This document shows positions 1 through 7,338 of a stretch of 15,122 nt of DNA, in pieces. The translations under genes were made by a program, and so were the position numbers. The DNA is taken from the NCBI GenBank assembly GCA_964414205.1, contig CAYPVP010000038.1, positions 1 through 15,122 of the forward strand, given 5' to 3'. Below the pieces are notes generated by a model. The model saw only the letters and a program-made list of their open reading frames with translations, searched no databases and had not been told where the DNA came from. Each line of letters begins with the position of its first letter. The first letter of the stretch is position 1. Origin of the DNA: STD2-102 sp964414205 (GTDB lineage: Bacteria > Bacillota > Clostridia > Christensenellales > CAG-917).

Positions 1-66
1 CAAAACTTTTTTAAATTTATAAATTTTAGTATCGAAATTTTATATTGTAAATGTAATATTATTTTT

Positions 67-918
67 TCAATCAAATAGCGATTGATAATATTTTTTCATA
101 AATTGAGCATCACGATCTTGCGTTCCTGCACTTTCGGACAAAATATGAGGTGTTAAGCCTAATTTATAAATTACATTTCCAAGAGGTTCAAAATTTGGGC
201 CATATGTGTCGTCTTCAAAAGTCAAATGACGCAATTCACCTTTTGGACCATATTGAATTTTTGAAAAATGAATGTGCATATTTTTTGTTTTTTCATCACC
301 AATTCCGTTGAACAATTTCTCTACAATGCGCATGTAGTCGTCTTCTGATTTCAAAATTCCACCTTCTCGTGCATTGATATGCCCAAAATCGATACATGGA
401 TATATCTTTAAATCGAGTTTGCACATTTCGATTATTTCTTCAACTGTTCCAATCTGTGCTTGTTTTCCCATTGTTTCAGGACAAATTATCATGTCGTTGT
501 AGCCATTCAAATTTTTTTGTTCAACCGTATATTCCAGCGCAGAAAGAATCTTTTTCATTGCAACTTCCCTAGTTTGTCCACCTTCACTACCTGGATGGAA
601 AATACATCTCTCTCCTCCAAATTTTGAAAGTTTTTCGAGAGATTGCAAAATATAATTTGTTGATTTTAAAATCTTTTCTTCTTCAAGAGATGCAAAACTT
701 ATGAAATAAGGCGCATGTACGCTGATTTCTATGCCTTTTTCCATAAATCTTTGACCAATTTCAGATGCTTTTTCGTTTGAAATTCTTACTCCTTGTCCAA
801 AAGAGTACTCAAAACAATCCAATTCAAGCGCTTCAATCCATTTTGGCATATCAAGAGATGTGCGTTTTTTATCGCTTAAAAATTCAGTTGAAGAGCCAGA
901 TGGTCCAAATTTTATCAT
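67..918 (-). CDS. Endonuclease IV-like (AP endonuclease 2 family) TIM-barrel protein
   Basis: The 283-residue protein resembles the Nfo/AP endonuclease 2 family, which uses a TIM barrel with three zinc ions to cut DNA at abasic sites. Most metal ligands are visible: H68 (VHAPYF), H108 (FHPGSEGG), E148 (CPETMG), D177 and H180 (IDFGH), H217 (HIHFS), H231 (LRH) and E262 (LSESAG). The Asp two residues before the last His of the classical DxH motif is L229 here, so one zinc site may differ. Overall length equals classical Nfo. It begins 1 nt after the ribF stop. Its Shine-Dalgarno sequence (GAGGA, 8 nt before ATG) lies inside the end of ribF, so it is probably translated from the same mRNA. It may be a true AP endonuclease or a diverged TIM-barrel enzyme with another substrate. 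The family call is firm; the reaction is inferred. No convincing terminator is seen in the 66 nt after the stop. Confidence 0.8.
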   Translation of the reverse strand: MIKFGPSGSSTEFLSDKKRTSLDMPKWIEALELDCFEYSFGQGVRISNEKASEIGQRFMEKGIEISVHAPYFISFASLEEEKILKSTNYILQSLEKLSKFGGERCIFHPGSEGGQTREVAMKKILSALEYTVEQKNLNGYNDMIICPETMGKQAQIGTVEEIIEMCKLDLKIYPCIDFGHINAREGGILKSEDDYMRIVEKLFNGIGDEKTKNMHIHFSKIQYGPKGELRHLTFEDDTYGPNFEPLGNVIYKLGLTPHILSESAGTQDRDAQFMKKYYQSLFD

Positions 919-919
919 A

Positions 920-1828
920 TTATATTTCCTCTATAATCATTCTCTTTTTTATATCTTTTTCAACTTGTTCAATCAATTCTTTTTTTGATTCAAATTTTGC
1001 TATATTTCTAATTTTGCTCCAAAAAATCAAAATTACTTCCTTTTCATAAATATTGCCATCAAAATCAATTATATTGCTTTCAACTGCAAAAATATCATCA
1101 TCAAAAGTTGGCTTTTTGCCTACATTTGTGACTGACTTGAAACTTTTTCCATCAACAAAGATTGAAGTTGCATACACTCCTTCACTAGGATATGTTTTGT
1201 TGTTGTGAAGCACCATGTTTGCCGTTGGAAGTCCGAATGTGTGCCCACGCCCATTTTGGTGTGCAATTTTGGACATAATGAAATATGGATGCGAAAGTAA
1301 AGAATTTGCTTTGCGAATATCACCTGATTCAATGATTGGTCTGATGTTTGAAGTTGACAGTTTGATTCCATCAATTTCAAAAAAATCTATAATTTCAACT
1401 TTGATACCTTTATTATTTAAATATTTTTCAAGAAATCCTGCATTCCAACTGGCATTTCTTCCAAATTTGAAATCGCGTCCAAAAACAGCGCCAACAACAT
1501 TGAAATGTTCCAACAACAAGTCAATGAAGTCTTCGCCACTCATTTGTGAAATTTCATTTGAAAAAGGTGCATAAATTACATTGTCAATGCCAAGTTCTTC
1601 AAAGCATAAAGTTCTTTCTTGAAAAGTAAAAATTTGTTTTTGATTGTTTTTTGACAAAATTGGATTTGTTGAAAAAGTAAACACTGCACTTTCAACATTT
1701 TGTGAAATTGCAAGTTTCTTGACAGCATCAAAAAGTTTTCTATGTCCAAGATGAACACAATCGAAAAAGCCAAGACCAATAACAATTTTCTTTTTGTATG
1801 AATTTTGAATGTTATGCACTGATATCAT
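920..1828 (-). CDS. ribF: Bifunctional riboflavin kinase / FAD synthetase
   Basis: RibF makes FMN from riboflavin and ATP, then FAD from FMN and ATP, in the cytoplasm. The 302 residues match the normal two-domain length. The N-terminal nucleotidyltransferase half shows FFDCVHLGH (residues 21-29, HxGH type), GRDFKFGRN near 117-125 and the STSNIRP motif near 159-164. The C-terminal flavokinase half shows GRGHTFGLPTAN (193-204), VTNVGKKPTF (233-242) and the catalytic Glu in VESNIIDF (E250). In the first motif a Cys (C24) replaces the usual Gly of FDGVHxGH. The ATG is preceded by AAGGG about 11 nt upstream. The gene is 24 nt downstream of truB, and the truB-ribF pairing is typical of Firmicutes. 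No FMN riboswitch is possible in the short gap, so expression presumably follows the operon. Confidence 0.96.
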   Translation of the reverse strand: MISVHNIQNSYKKKIVIGLGFFDCVHLGHRKLFDAVKKLAISQNVESAVFTFSTNPILSKNNQKQIFTFQERTLCFEELGIDNVIYAPFSNEISQMSGEDFIDLLLEHFNVVGAVFGRDFKFGRNASWNAGFLEKYLNNKGIKVEIIDFFEIDGIKLSTSNIRPIIESGDIRKANSLLSHPYFIMSKIAHQNGRGHTFGLPTANMVLHNNKTYPSEGVYATSIFVDGKSFKSVTNVGKKPTFDDDIFAVESNIIDFDGNIYEKEVILIFWSKIRNIAKFESKKELIEQVEKDIKKRMIIEEI

Positions 1829-1852
1829 TTTGATTTTTGCCCTTATGTTTCT

Positions 1853-2752
1853 TTATAGTCGTGTTGTGAGTTTAAGCATTGCAGAATTTACTTCACCCAA
1901 AGAAAGAAGTTGGTTGTTCAAAAAAATTTTGTAAGTTCCATCAGGATAATTTGATTGTGGAAGAGGAATTGAAATGCCATTTTGTACTTTTGCATTCTCG
2001 AAGTTGTCAATGTTCAATTTTGGCAGTTGTTGAAGCAAAATTTCTGTTGGCAAAATGTTTTGCAATGGGTTGATTTGAAATTGTTCAAGAGTGACAGAGT
2101 TGTTCAAATTGAATTCTCCACTCTCAATTCTGTTCAATTTGCTCATAAAACATAATTTGTTCAAAGATTTTCCAATATCTCTTGCGATTGAACGAATGTA
2201 TGTTCCTGAACTACACTGAATTTCCAATTCAAAAGTATCATTATGATTGAACAAAGTTTTTTGTTCAAGAACATTTATAGAAAAAATTTGAACATTCTTG
2301 GGTTTTAAACCTTTTTCTAGAATATCTAATTTGCCATCTCTTGCCAAATCATATGCTCTTTGTCCATTTATTGATTTTGCTGAATAAATTGGAGGTAGTT
2401 GAGATATGTTCCCAATTTGAAGTTTTGACACAGCAATGACTTCATCTAATGTAGGAATTTTATCATTTTGTTCTACAAAATTTCTAGCATAATCTAATGT
2501 GTCAGTTGTGCGTCCAAAAGTAAATTCAGCAACATATTTTTTTTGTTTGTTGAGTGCAAAATCGAACAAACGTGTTGCTTTTCCAATGGCGATTGGCAAA
2601 ACTCCTGTGGCATTTGGATCTAGTGTTCCCAAATGTCCTACTTTTTGTTTTTCGCCAGTTGTTCTACGCAAAATTCCTCGAACTATGACAACAACATCAC
2701 TTGATGTCATTTCCAAAGGTTTATTTATGTTTACAAATCCTTTCAATTCCAT
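1853..2752 (-). CDS. truB: tRNA pseudouridine(55) synthase TruB
   Basis: TruB converts U55 in the T loop of tRNAs to pseudouridine. The 299-residue protein has the family N-terminus GFVNINKPLEMTSSDVV and the catalytic block GHLGTLDPNATGVLP, with the nucleophilic Asp at D45. It also has the YSAKSINGQRAYDLAR segment near 124-139 and the CSSGTYIRSIARDIG motif near 180-194. The C-terminal 60 residues fit the small PUA-like domain of bacterial TruB. The ATG directly abuts the TAA of nrnA (TAAATG, no gap), so translation is probably coupled by reinitiation. The place between nrnA and ribF is the standard clostridial order. Confidence 0.97.
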   Translation of the reverse strand: MELKGFVNINKPLEMTSSDVVVIVRGILRRTTGEKQKVGHLGTLDPNATGVLPIAIGKATRLFDFALNKQKKYVAEFTFGRTTDTLDYARNFVEQNDKIPTLDEVIAVSKLQIGNISQLPPIYSAKSINGQRAYDLARDGKLDILEKGLKPKNVQIFSINVLEQKTLFNHNDTFELEIQCSSGTYIRSIARDIGKSLNKLCFMSKLNRIESGEFNLNNSVTLEQFQINPLQNILPTEILLQQLPKLNIDNFENAKVQNGISIPLPQSNYPDGTYKIFLNNQLLSLGEVNSAMLKLTTRL

Positions 2753-3721
2753 TTAGAGTCTGTCACCTACAATTTTCATAAGTTTGTCCAAAATGTCTTC
2801 ATAGTGTCCATTTGTTCGGCATCCAGCAGCATTTTTGTGACCACCACCACCAAAACAACTTGCACAGTCACTTGCGTTTACAGAATCTTTTGTTCTAAAA
2901 CTGATTTTATAAGAATATTCACTGACTTGACTTATTGCAATTCCAACCTCTACAACATCAATGTTCATTAGTTCTGAAACAATTCCATCAGTATCTGATG
3001 ACGTTGTATTTGTTGATTGAAAATCAGTTTCAAAAAATGAAATGATTGCAAGTTTGTTGTCTAAATAAAATTTGGTTTTTGACAGAACTTTTTGTTTGAG
3101 CAGAAAACTTTGAAGTGATTTTTTTCTAAAAATGTTGTAAATCGTTTCACTTTTGTCAAAATCAAATTTGTAAAGTTTTTCAGCAACATTATGTGAATTT
3201 GCAGTTGTTGATGAATATGTAAAACATCCATTGTCTGAAATCAAAGCACCAAACAAGTTTTTTGCAATTTTGTTGTCAATCAAATTTTTGTCTTCTAAAA
3301 GTTTGAAAACAATTTCTGCTGTTGCTGAAACATCTTCCATTATTGTCAAATTAGAAAATTTCACATGAGAAATGTGATGGTCAATTGCTATTGTATTCTT
3401 TATTCTTTCAAAAATAAATCTTCCGTTTCCAAGTCTTGTGAAATCAGCGCAATCAATTGCTATTGCCAAATCGAATTCTTTTGCCGAAACTTTGTCAGGT
3501 TTTTCAACTTTTTCATGAGCATTCAACTCATAAAGTTTGCTTGGAATGTCGTCATCACAAAATATTCTGACTTTTTTGTTGATGTTTTCCAAAGCGATTG
3601 CAAGTGCCAATGCACTTCCAATCGTGTCAGCATCAGGACTTATATGACAAAACAGAGCAACGTTGTTTGATTGCTCTGTTAATGAATTGAATTGTGTTAT
3701 TTTTTCTTTTGCTATGTTCAT
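2753..3721 (-). CDS. nrnA: DHH/DHHA1 phosphoesterase, NrnA-like oligoribonuclease/pAp phosphatase
   Basis: This is a DHH-DHHA1 phosphoesterase of the NrnA type. The family degrades short oligoribonucleotides and, in several members, dephosphorylates pAp. Taking ATG at 3721 gives 322 residues. Manganese-binding motifs are HISPDADTIGS (26-36), IDCAD (89-93), IDHHISH with the DHH triad (114-116) and D163 in ISDNGCF. The DHHA1 substrate-binding motif GGGGHKNAAG is at 291-300. A longer frame could begin at a GTG at 3733, but that GTG is part of GTGGGAGC, whose GGGAG is the ribosome binding site 5 nt before the ATG, so the ATG is preferred. The gene lies 15 nt after rbfA and abuts truB. The same place is taken by nrnA in many Clostridia. 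Related hydrolases such as cyclic-di-AMP/pGpG phosphodiesterases cannot be excluded from sequence alone. Confidence 0.9.
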   Translation of the reverse strand: MNIAKEKITQFNSLTEQSNNVALFCHISPDADTIGSALALAIALENINKKVRIFCDDDIPSKLYELNAHEKVEKPDKVSAKEFDLAIAIDCADFTRLGNGRFIFERIKNTIAIDHHISHVKFSNLTIMEDVSATAEIVFKLLEDKNLIDNKIAKNLFGALISDNGCFTYSSTTANSHNVAEKLYKFDFDKSETIYNIFRKKSLQSFLLKQKVLSKTKFYLDNKLAIISFFETDFQSTNTTSSDTDGIVSELMNIDVVEVGIAISQVSEYSYKISFRTKDSVNASDCASCFGGGGHKNAAGCRTNGHYEDILDKLMKIVGDRL

Positions 3722-3726
3722 TTTTG

Positions 3727-3731
3727 CTCCC
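3727..3731 (-). promoter_or_regulatory. Shine-Dalgarno of nrnA (decides the start)
   Basis: The minus strand reads GTGGGAGCAAAAATG. GGGAG is a good ribosome binding site 5 nt upstream of the ATG at 3721. This makes the in-frame GTG at 3733 an unlikely start, because the GTG overlaps the site. Confidence 0.8.
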
Positions 3732-3736
3732 ACTAA

Positions 3737-4099
3737 TTATTCATTGTCTTCTTTTGGAATGTTCAATGATTGCAAAATTTTGTCTATCTTTATTCCGTAG
3801 TCAATTGAATTGTCAATAGAAAAAGTCAATTCAGGAATAAGACGAATTTTCATTGTGTTTTTCAGTTTGTTTCTGATGAACAAACCAGATTTTTCAATTG
3901 CCTCAAAAACTGCTTTTTTTGTTTCTTCATTGGATGCATAAATGCTTAAAAAAACTTTTGCATATTTGAGGTCGGGTGTTGTTTTGACATCGGTGACCGT
4001 CACCATTGCTTCTTTTACAATAGGATTTTTTATTTCCTGCTCAATAATCAAAGCAATTTGTTTTTGAATTTCTGAATTTACTCTTTCTATTCTAATCAT
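3737..4099 (-). CDS. rbfA: 30S ribosome-binding factor RbfA
   Basis: RbfA is a small KH-fold protein that binds the immature 30S subunit and helps 16S rRNA 5'-end processing, notably during cold adaptation. The 120 residues are the normal length. Family hallmarks are IERVNSEIQKQIALIIEQEI at the N-terminus, VTVTDVKTTPDLKYAKVF (33-50) and the C-terminal PELTFSIDNSIDYGIKIDKIL. The ATG overlaps the TGA of infB by 4 nt (ATGA), so it is translationally coupled to IF-2. ylxP, which lies between infB and rbfA in Bacilli, is absent. Confidence 0.96.
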   Translation of the reverse strand: MIRIERVNSEIQKQIALIIEQEIKNPIVKEAMVTVTDVKTTPDLKYAKVFLSIYASNEETKKAVFEAIEKSGLFIRNKLKNTMKIRLIPELTFSIDNSIDYGIKIDKILQSLNIPKEDNE

Positions 4100-6795
4100 T
4101 TTTTAATTTGCTCCATAAAGTAGCCTTCAATGATGTCAAGTTGATTCAAATCGTTGAATCCATCAAGCAAAATTCCGCAATCAAAATTCTTTGAAATTTC
4201 TTTGACGTCATCTTTTTCATGTTTAAGCGATGTGATTTCACCATCAAAGATGATTTTGCCATCTCTCAAAACACGGACTTTGTTTGCGCGCAAAATTTTT
4301 CCATCAATGACATGGCAACCAGCAATTGTTCCAATTTTTGAAACTTTGAACAATTCACGAACTTCTGCCGAGCCTGAAACGACTTCTTTATATTGTGGTG
4401 CCAACATTCCATTGATTGCATTTTGAACGTCTTCAATTGCATCGTAGATGATGCTGTAAGTTCTGATGTCAATGTTGAATTGGTTTGCAAGTGCGCGTGA
4501 ATTTGCATCAGGACGAACATTGAAAGCAATTATGATTGATTGTGTTGTGTTTGCAAGCATAATATCAGATTCTTTGACAGCACCAACACCACCATGAACA
4601 ATTTTGATTTTGACTTCTTCGTTTGAAAGTTTGAGTAAAGATTGTTTGACTGCTTCCAAAGATCCTTGAACATCGGCTTTTAGAATCAAAGACAAATCTT
4701 TGATGTTTCCAGATTTGATGCTTGAAAAAACATCATCCAAACTCATGCCTCTGCTGATTTCGCCAATGCTGTTTGCAAGAGCAAGTTTTCTTTCTTCAAC
4801 AAGTTGCTTTGCAAATTTTTCATCAGCAACAGCAGAAATGATATCTCCTGCATTTGGAACGTCATTGAAACCTGTGACAGCAACTGGGGTTGATGGTCCA
4901 GCGACTTTCACTGCTCGACCTTTGTCATCATGCATTGTTCTGATTTTTCCGATGCATGTTCCAGCAACGACAGCGTCTCCAATTTTAAGAGTTCCTTTTT
5001 CAACCAAAATTGATGCAATTGGTCCACGACCTTTGTCGAGTCTTGCTTCGATGATTGTTCCTTTTGCTGCACGATTTGGGTTTGCTCTCAATTCTTTGAT
5101 TTCAGCAAGCAAAAGAATGTTTTCAAGCAAATTGTCAACGCCTAAGCCTGTTTTTGCAGAAACACGAACAACAGGAACATCTCCGCCCCATTCTTCTGCC
5201 AAAACACCTTGTCCTGCCAATTGTTGCAAAACTTTGTCAGGTTCAGCAGTTGGTTTGTCCATTTTGTTGATGGCGACAATTATGCTTACATTTGCAGATT
5301 TTGCATGGTCGATTGCTTCCAAAGTTTGAGGCATCAAACCATCATCTGCTGCAACAACAATGACTGCAATGTCTGTGACTTGTGCACCACGAGCACGCAT
5401 AGCAGTGAATGCTTCGTGTCCTGGTGTGTCAAGAAAAGTAATTGACTTGTTTTGAACTTTTACGGTGTATGCACCAATGTGTTGAGTGATTCCACCTGCT
5501 TCGCTTGCTGCAATTTTGGCTTTTCTGATATAGTCCAAAAGTGAAGTTTTGCCGTGGTCAACGTGTCCCATAATTGTGATGACAGGAGAACGTGGCACTG
5601 TGTTTTCAAGTTCGTCAACATCATCAGTCAAAGTTTGTTCTTTGAGTGTATCTTCAAATGTCTTGTCTGGTTTATATTCAAGTTCAATTCCAAGTTCGCT
5701 TGCAACCAAACTTGCAGTATCAAAATCAATTCCATCATTGATTGTTTTGATAATTCCAAGAATAAACAGTTGTTTTATGATTTCAGTTCCAGTTTTGCCA
5801 ATTTTTTCTGACAACATTTTGATTGAAATTGAAGGAGTAGTTATTATTGCTTTTTCAATAACGGTGTTGACCATTTCATATCCACCACCCTTCTTTTGCT
5901 TTCGCATTTTCATTTTGTTGTCAACATAGTCGCCTGCCTCAATGTCGTAGCCCTTGTTTTTGTCTTGGGTGCGCATCAAAAGTTGACGTTTGCTAAATGT
6001 TTTCTTTTCGTCATTAGAGTTGGAATTTTTTCTTTTTGGAAGAGAATTGTTTCCAGTTTTTGTTGGTGGGAACATTTGTGCTTGTTGAATTGCAACAAAA
6101 TTGTTTGCACCTGTTTTTTGGTTTGGACGGAAATTGTTTCCACCATTGTTGTTTGGACGAGAATTGAAGTTTCCACCACCGTTTCTGTTGTCACGATTGT
6201 TGAAATTTTGATTTTGTCCAGCATATGGAGGGCGTGAGTTTTGGTTGCGATTGTTTGAATATCCACCGTTTCCAAAAACACGAGTTTGAACACCTGAATT
6301 TGGTTTTTTCTCAGGTTTTGTCTTTTCTGGTGGAATATAAATGCGACGGGTTTCTCCGTTTGGCCCCTTGATTTCAGCAGTGTTTGTTCCTTCTTTGCGA
6401 ATTATGACAGTTTCGTTTTTCTTTTCTGAAACAGAAGATTTTTCTTGTTTCAAATTTTTTTCAACTTTCAAATCTGATTTGTTTTCATCAGAATTTGATG
6501 CCATTTTTTTCTTGTCGGAAACAACATTTGATTTTGCTTCTTGCTTCTGTAAAACTTCAACCTTTTCTTTTGGTTGTGAAATTGGAGTTTCTGAATTTGA
6601 AGAAGGATTTTCAACTGTCACTGCATCATTTTTTTCAAGCAAAAAAGTCTTCTTGTCTTTCAAATTGTCAAGAAGTTTGCTTGCTTTTGATTTTTGGTCA
6701 TTTACAACGGCAAGTAGTTTTGAAAGTTTTGTGGCCTTATAGGTTGCCAAAATTTCAATTTGATTGTTTTCTACTTTTGTTCCGTTTGCACTCAT
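4096..6795 (-). CDS. infB: Translation initiation factor IF-2
   Basis: IF-2 is the GTPase that delivers initiator tRNA and joins the ribosomal subunits. The 899 residues fall into four parts. Residues 1-170 are a Lys/Ser/Glu-rich disordered arm. Residues 174-229 are strongly Asn/Gly/Arg-rich. An IF2_N domain lies near 309-372. The G domain and C-terminal domains follow from about 402. GTPase motifs are G1 GHVDHGKT (410-417), G3 DTPGH (456-460), G4 NKMD (510-513) and G5 SAK (546-548). Domain II/IV blocks such as ADVQGSLEAV and the C-terminal GTIAGCHVIDGKI are present. The ATG at 6795 has GAGG 9 nt upstream and overlaps the ylxQ stop by 4 nt (ATGA). The N-terminal arm is expected to vary between lineages; the rest is conserved. 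Confidence 0.98.
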   Translation of the reverse strand: MSANGTKVENNQIEILATYKATKLSKLLAVVNDQKSKASKLLDNLKDKKTFLLEKNDAVTVENPSSNSETPISQPKEKVEVLQKQEAKSNVVSDKKKMASNSDENKSDLKVEKNLKQEKSSVSEKKNETVIIRKEGTNTAEIKGPNGETRRIYIPPEKTKPEKKPNSGVQTRVFGNGGYSNNRNQNSRPPYAGQNQNFNNRDNRNGGGNFNSRPNNNGGNNFRPNQKTGANNFVAIQQAQMFPPTKTGNNSLPKRKNSNSNDEKKTFSKRQLLMRTQDKNKGYDIEAGDYVDNKMKMRKQKKGGGYEMVNTVIEKAIITTPSISIKMLSEKIGKTGTEIIKQLFILGIIKTINDGIDFDTASLVASELGIELEYKPDKTFEDTLKEQTLTDDVDELENTVPRSPVITIMGHVDHGKTSLLDYIRKAKIAASEAGGITQHIGAYTVKVQNKSITFLDTPGHEAFTAMRARGAQVTDIAVIVVAADDGLMPQTLEAIDHAKSANVSIIVAINKMDKPTAEPDKVLQQLAGQGVLAEEWGGDVPVVRVSAKTGLGVDNLLENILLLAEIKELRANPNRAAKGTIIEARLDKGRGPIASILVEKGTLKIGDAVVAGTCIGKIRTMHDDKGRAVKVAGPSTPVAVTGFNDVPNAGDIISAVADEKFAKQLVEERKLALANSIGEISRGMSLDDVFSSIKSGNIKDLSLILKADVQGSLEAVKQSLLKLSNEEVKIKIVHGGVGAVKESDIMLANTTQSIIIAFNVRPDANSRALANQFNIDIRTYSIIYDAIEDVQNAINGMLAPQYKEVVSGSAEVRELFKVSKIGTIAGCHVIDGKILRANKVRVLRDGKIIFDGEITSLKHEKDDVKEISKNFDCGILLDGFNDLNQLDIIEGYFMEQIKK
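6121..6178. repeat. Imperfect tandem repeat in the IF-2 Asn/Gly/Arg-rich arm
   Basis: Plus-strand copies at 6121-6145 and 6151-6178 share GTTTGGACG, GAAATTG/GAATTG and TTTCCACCA, with a 3-nt insertion in the second. They encode the repeating NFRPN / NFNSRPN part of IF-2. This is a coding microduplication rather than a mobile or regulatory repeat. Confidence 0.6.
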
Positions 6796-7088
6796 ACTCT
6801 ACTACCTCTAAGTTGTTCTATAATTACTTTTGCAAGATTGGGTTCGGAAACGCCAATTACTTTGCATCCATTTCTGTTTGTAAGTTCTTCAAGATTTGGG
6901 ACAATGAAAAATGGAATGTTTTCTTTTGCCAAAATTTCAATGTTTCTTTTCAACCTATCTGAACCACTTTCATCAACCAAAATCACAAAACACTTTTTTT
7001 TGGTTGAAATCAAATTGTCATATCCCAAAATTGCATTGCGAGATTTTTGGGCAAATCCTAAATAACTATGAATTTTATTGTTTATCAT
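6792..7088 (-). CDS. ylxQ: L7Ae-family ribosomal/RNA-binding protein YlxQ
   Basis: This is a 98-residue L7Ae/L30e/S12e-family protein of the YlxQ type, a presumed kink-turn RNA binder of unknown cellular job. It starts IHSYLGFAQKSRNAILGYD, matching the family pattern (LGLAxRAGxxxxG). It continues with FVILVDESGSDRLKRNI and ends with GVSEPNLAKVIIEQ. The ATG at 7088 lies inside ylxR (14-nt overlap), and the TGA overlaps the infB ATG by 4 nt. The ylxR-ylxQ pair between nusA and infB is a conserved Firmicutes arrangement, which supports the call. Confidence 0.9.
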   Translation of the reverse strand: MINNKIHSYLGFAQKSRNAILGYDNLISTKKKCFVILVDESGSDRLKRNIEILAKENIPFFIVPNLEELTNRNGCKVIGVSEPNLAKVIIEQLRGSRV

Positions 7089-7338
7089 TTAGTTCAATTA
7101 GTTTTTCATATATATCATTAGAGACATTGCATTTTAATGCTCTGTTCAAATGTTTCTTTTTTACGCACTGTTCAACACAATTTTTGTTGTTGCAAACATA
7201 TGCTCCACGTCCGTCGTTGCATCCACTTTCATCAAATTGGATTTCGCCATTGGCAGTTTTGACAACTCTCAACATTTCATTTTTTTGTTTGTGTTGTCTG
7301 CAAACAATGCAAGTCCGTTCGTTTTTGTTATTACGCAT
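7075..7338 (-). CDS. ylxR: YlxR family (DUF448) RNA-binding protein
   Basis: With ATG at 7338 the product is 87 residues, the family's usual size. Hallmarks are ERTCIVCRQ with C10 and C13, LRVVK near 23-27, GRGAYVC (43-49) and a further Cys at 54, followed by KKHLNRAL. YlxR is a small basic RNA-binding protein; in B. subtilis it has been proposed to modulate RNase P. A longer open frame reaches 7491, but its first 51 residues are nusA read in another frame and have no YlxR character, so the internal ATG is chosen. The start overlaps the end of nusA by 8 nt, and the stop overlaps ylxQ by 14 nt. The upstream ribosome site is weak (AAGAAA), consistent with coupling to nusA translation. Confidence 0.92.
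   Translation of the reverse strand: MRNNKNERTCIVCRQHKQKNEMLRVVKTANGEIQFDESGCNDGRGAYVCNNKNCVEQCVKKKHLNRALKCNVSNDIYEKLIELNDKQ

Noticed and set aside
10..30. AAATTTATAAATTT inverted repeat after the endonuclease IV-like gene as a terminator
   Set aside because: The stem is only A-U pairs with almost no loop and lies about 40 nt from the stop; a stable terminator is not supported, though the true one may lie beyond the window edge.
1829..1852. Riboswitch or promoter between truB and ribF
   Set aside because: Only 24 nt, with nothing beyond a ribosome binding site (AAGGG).
3722..3733. GTG start of nrnA at 3733
   Set aside because: The GTG forms part of the Shine-Dalgarno region of the ATG 12 nt downstream.
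4700..5329. Long plus-strand open frame (209 codons) opposite infB
   Set aside because: It mirrors the infB G domain and later domains; it has no recognisable family motifs, while the minus-strand IF-2 motifs are unambiguous.
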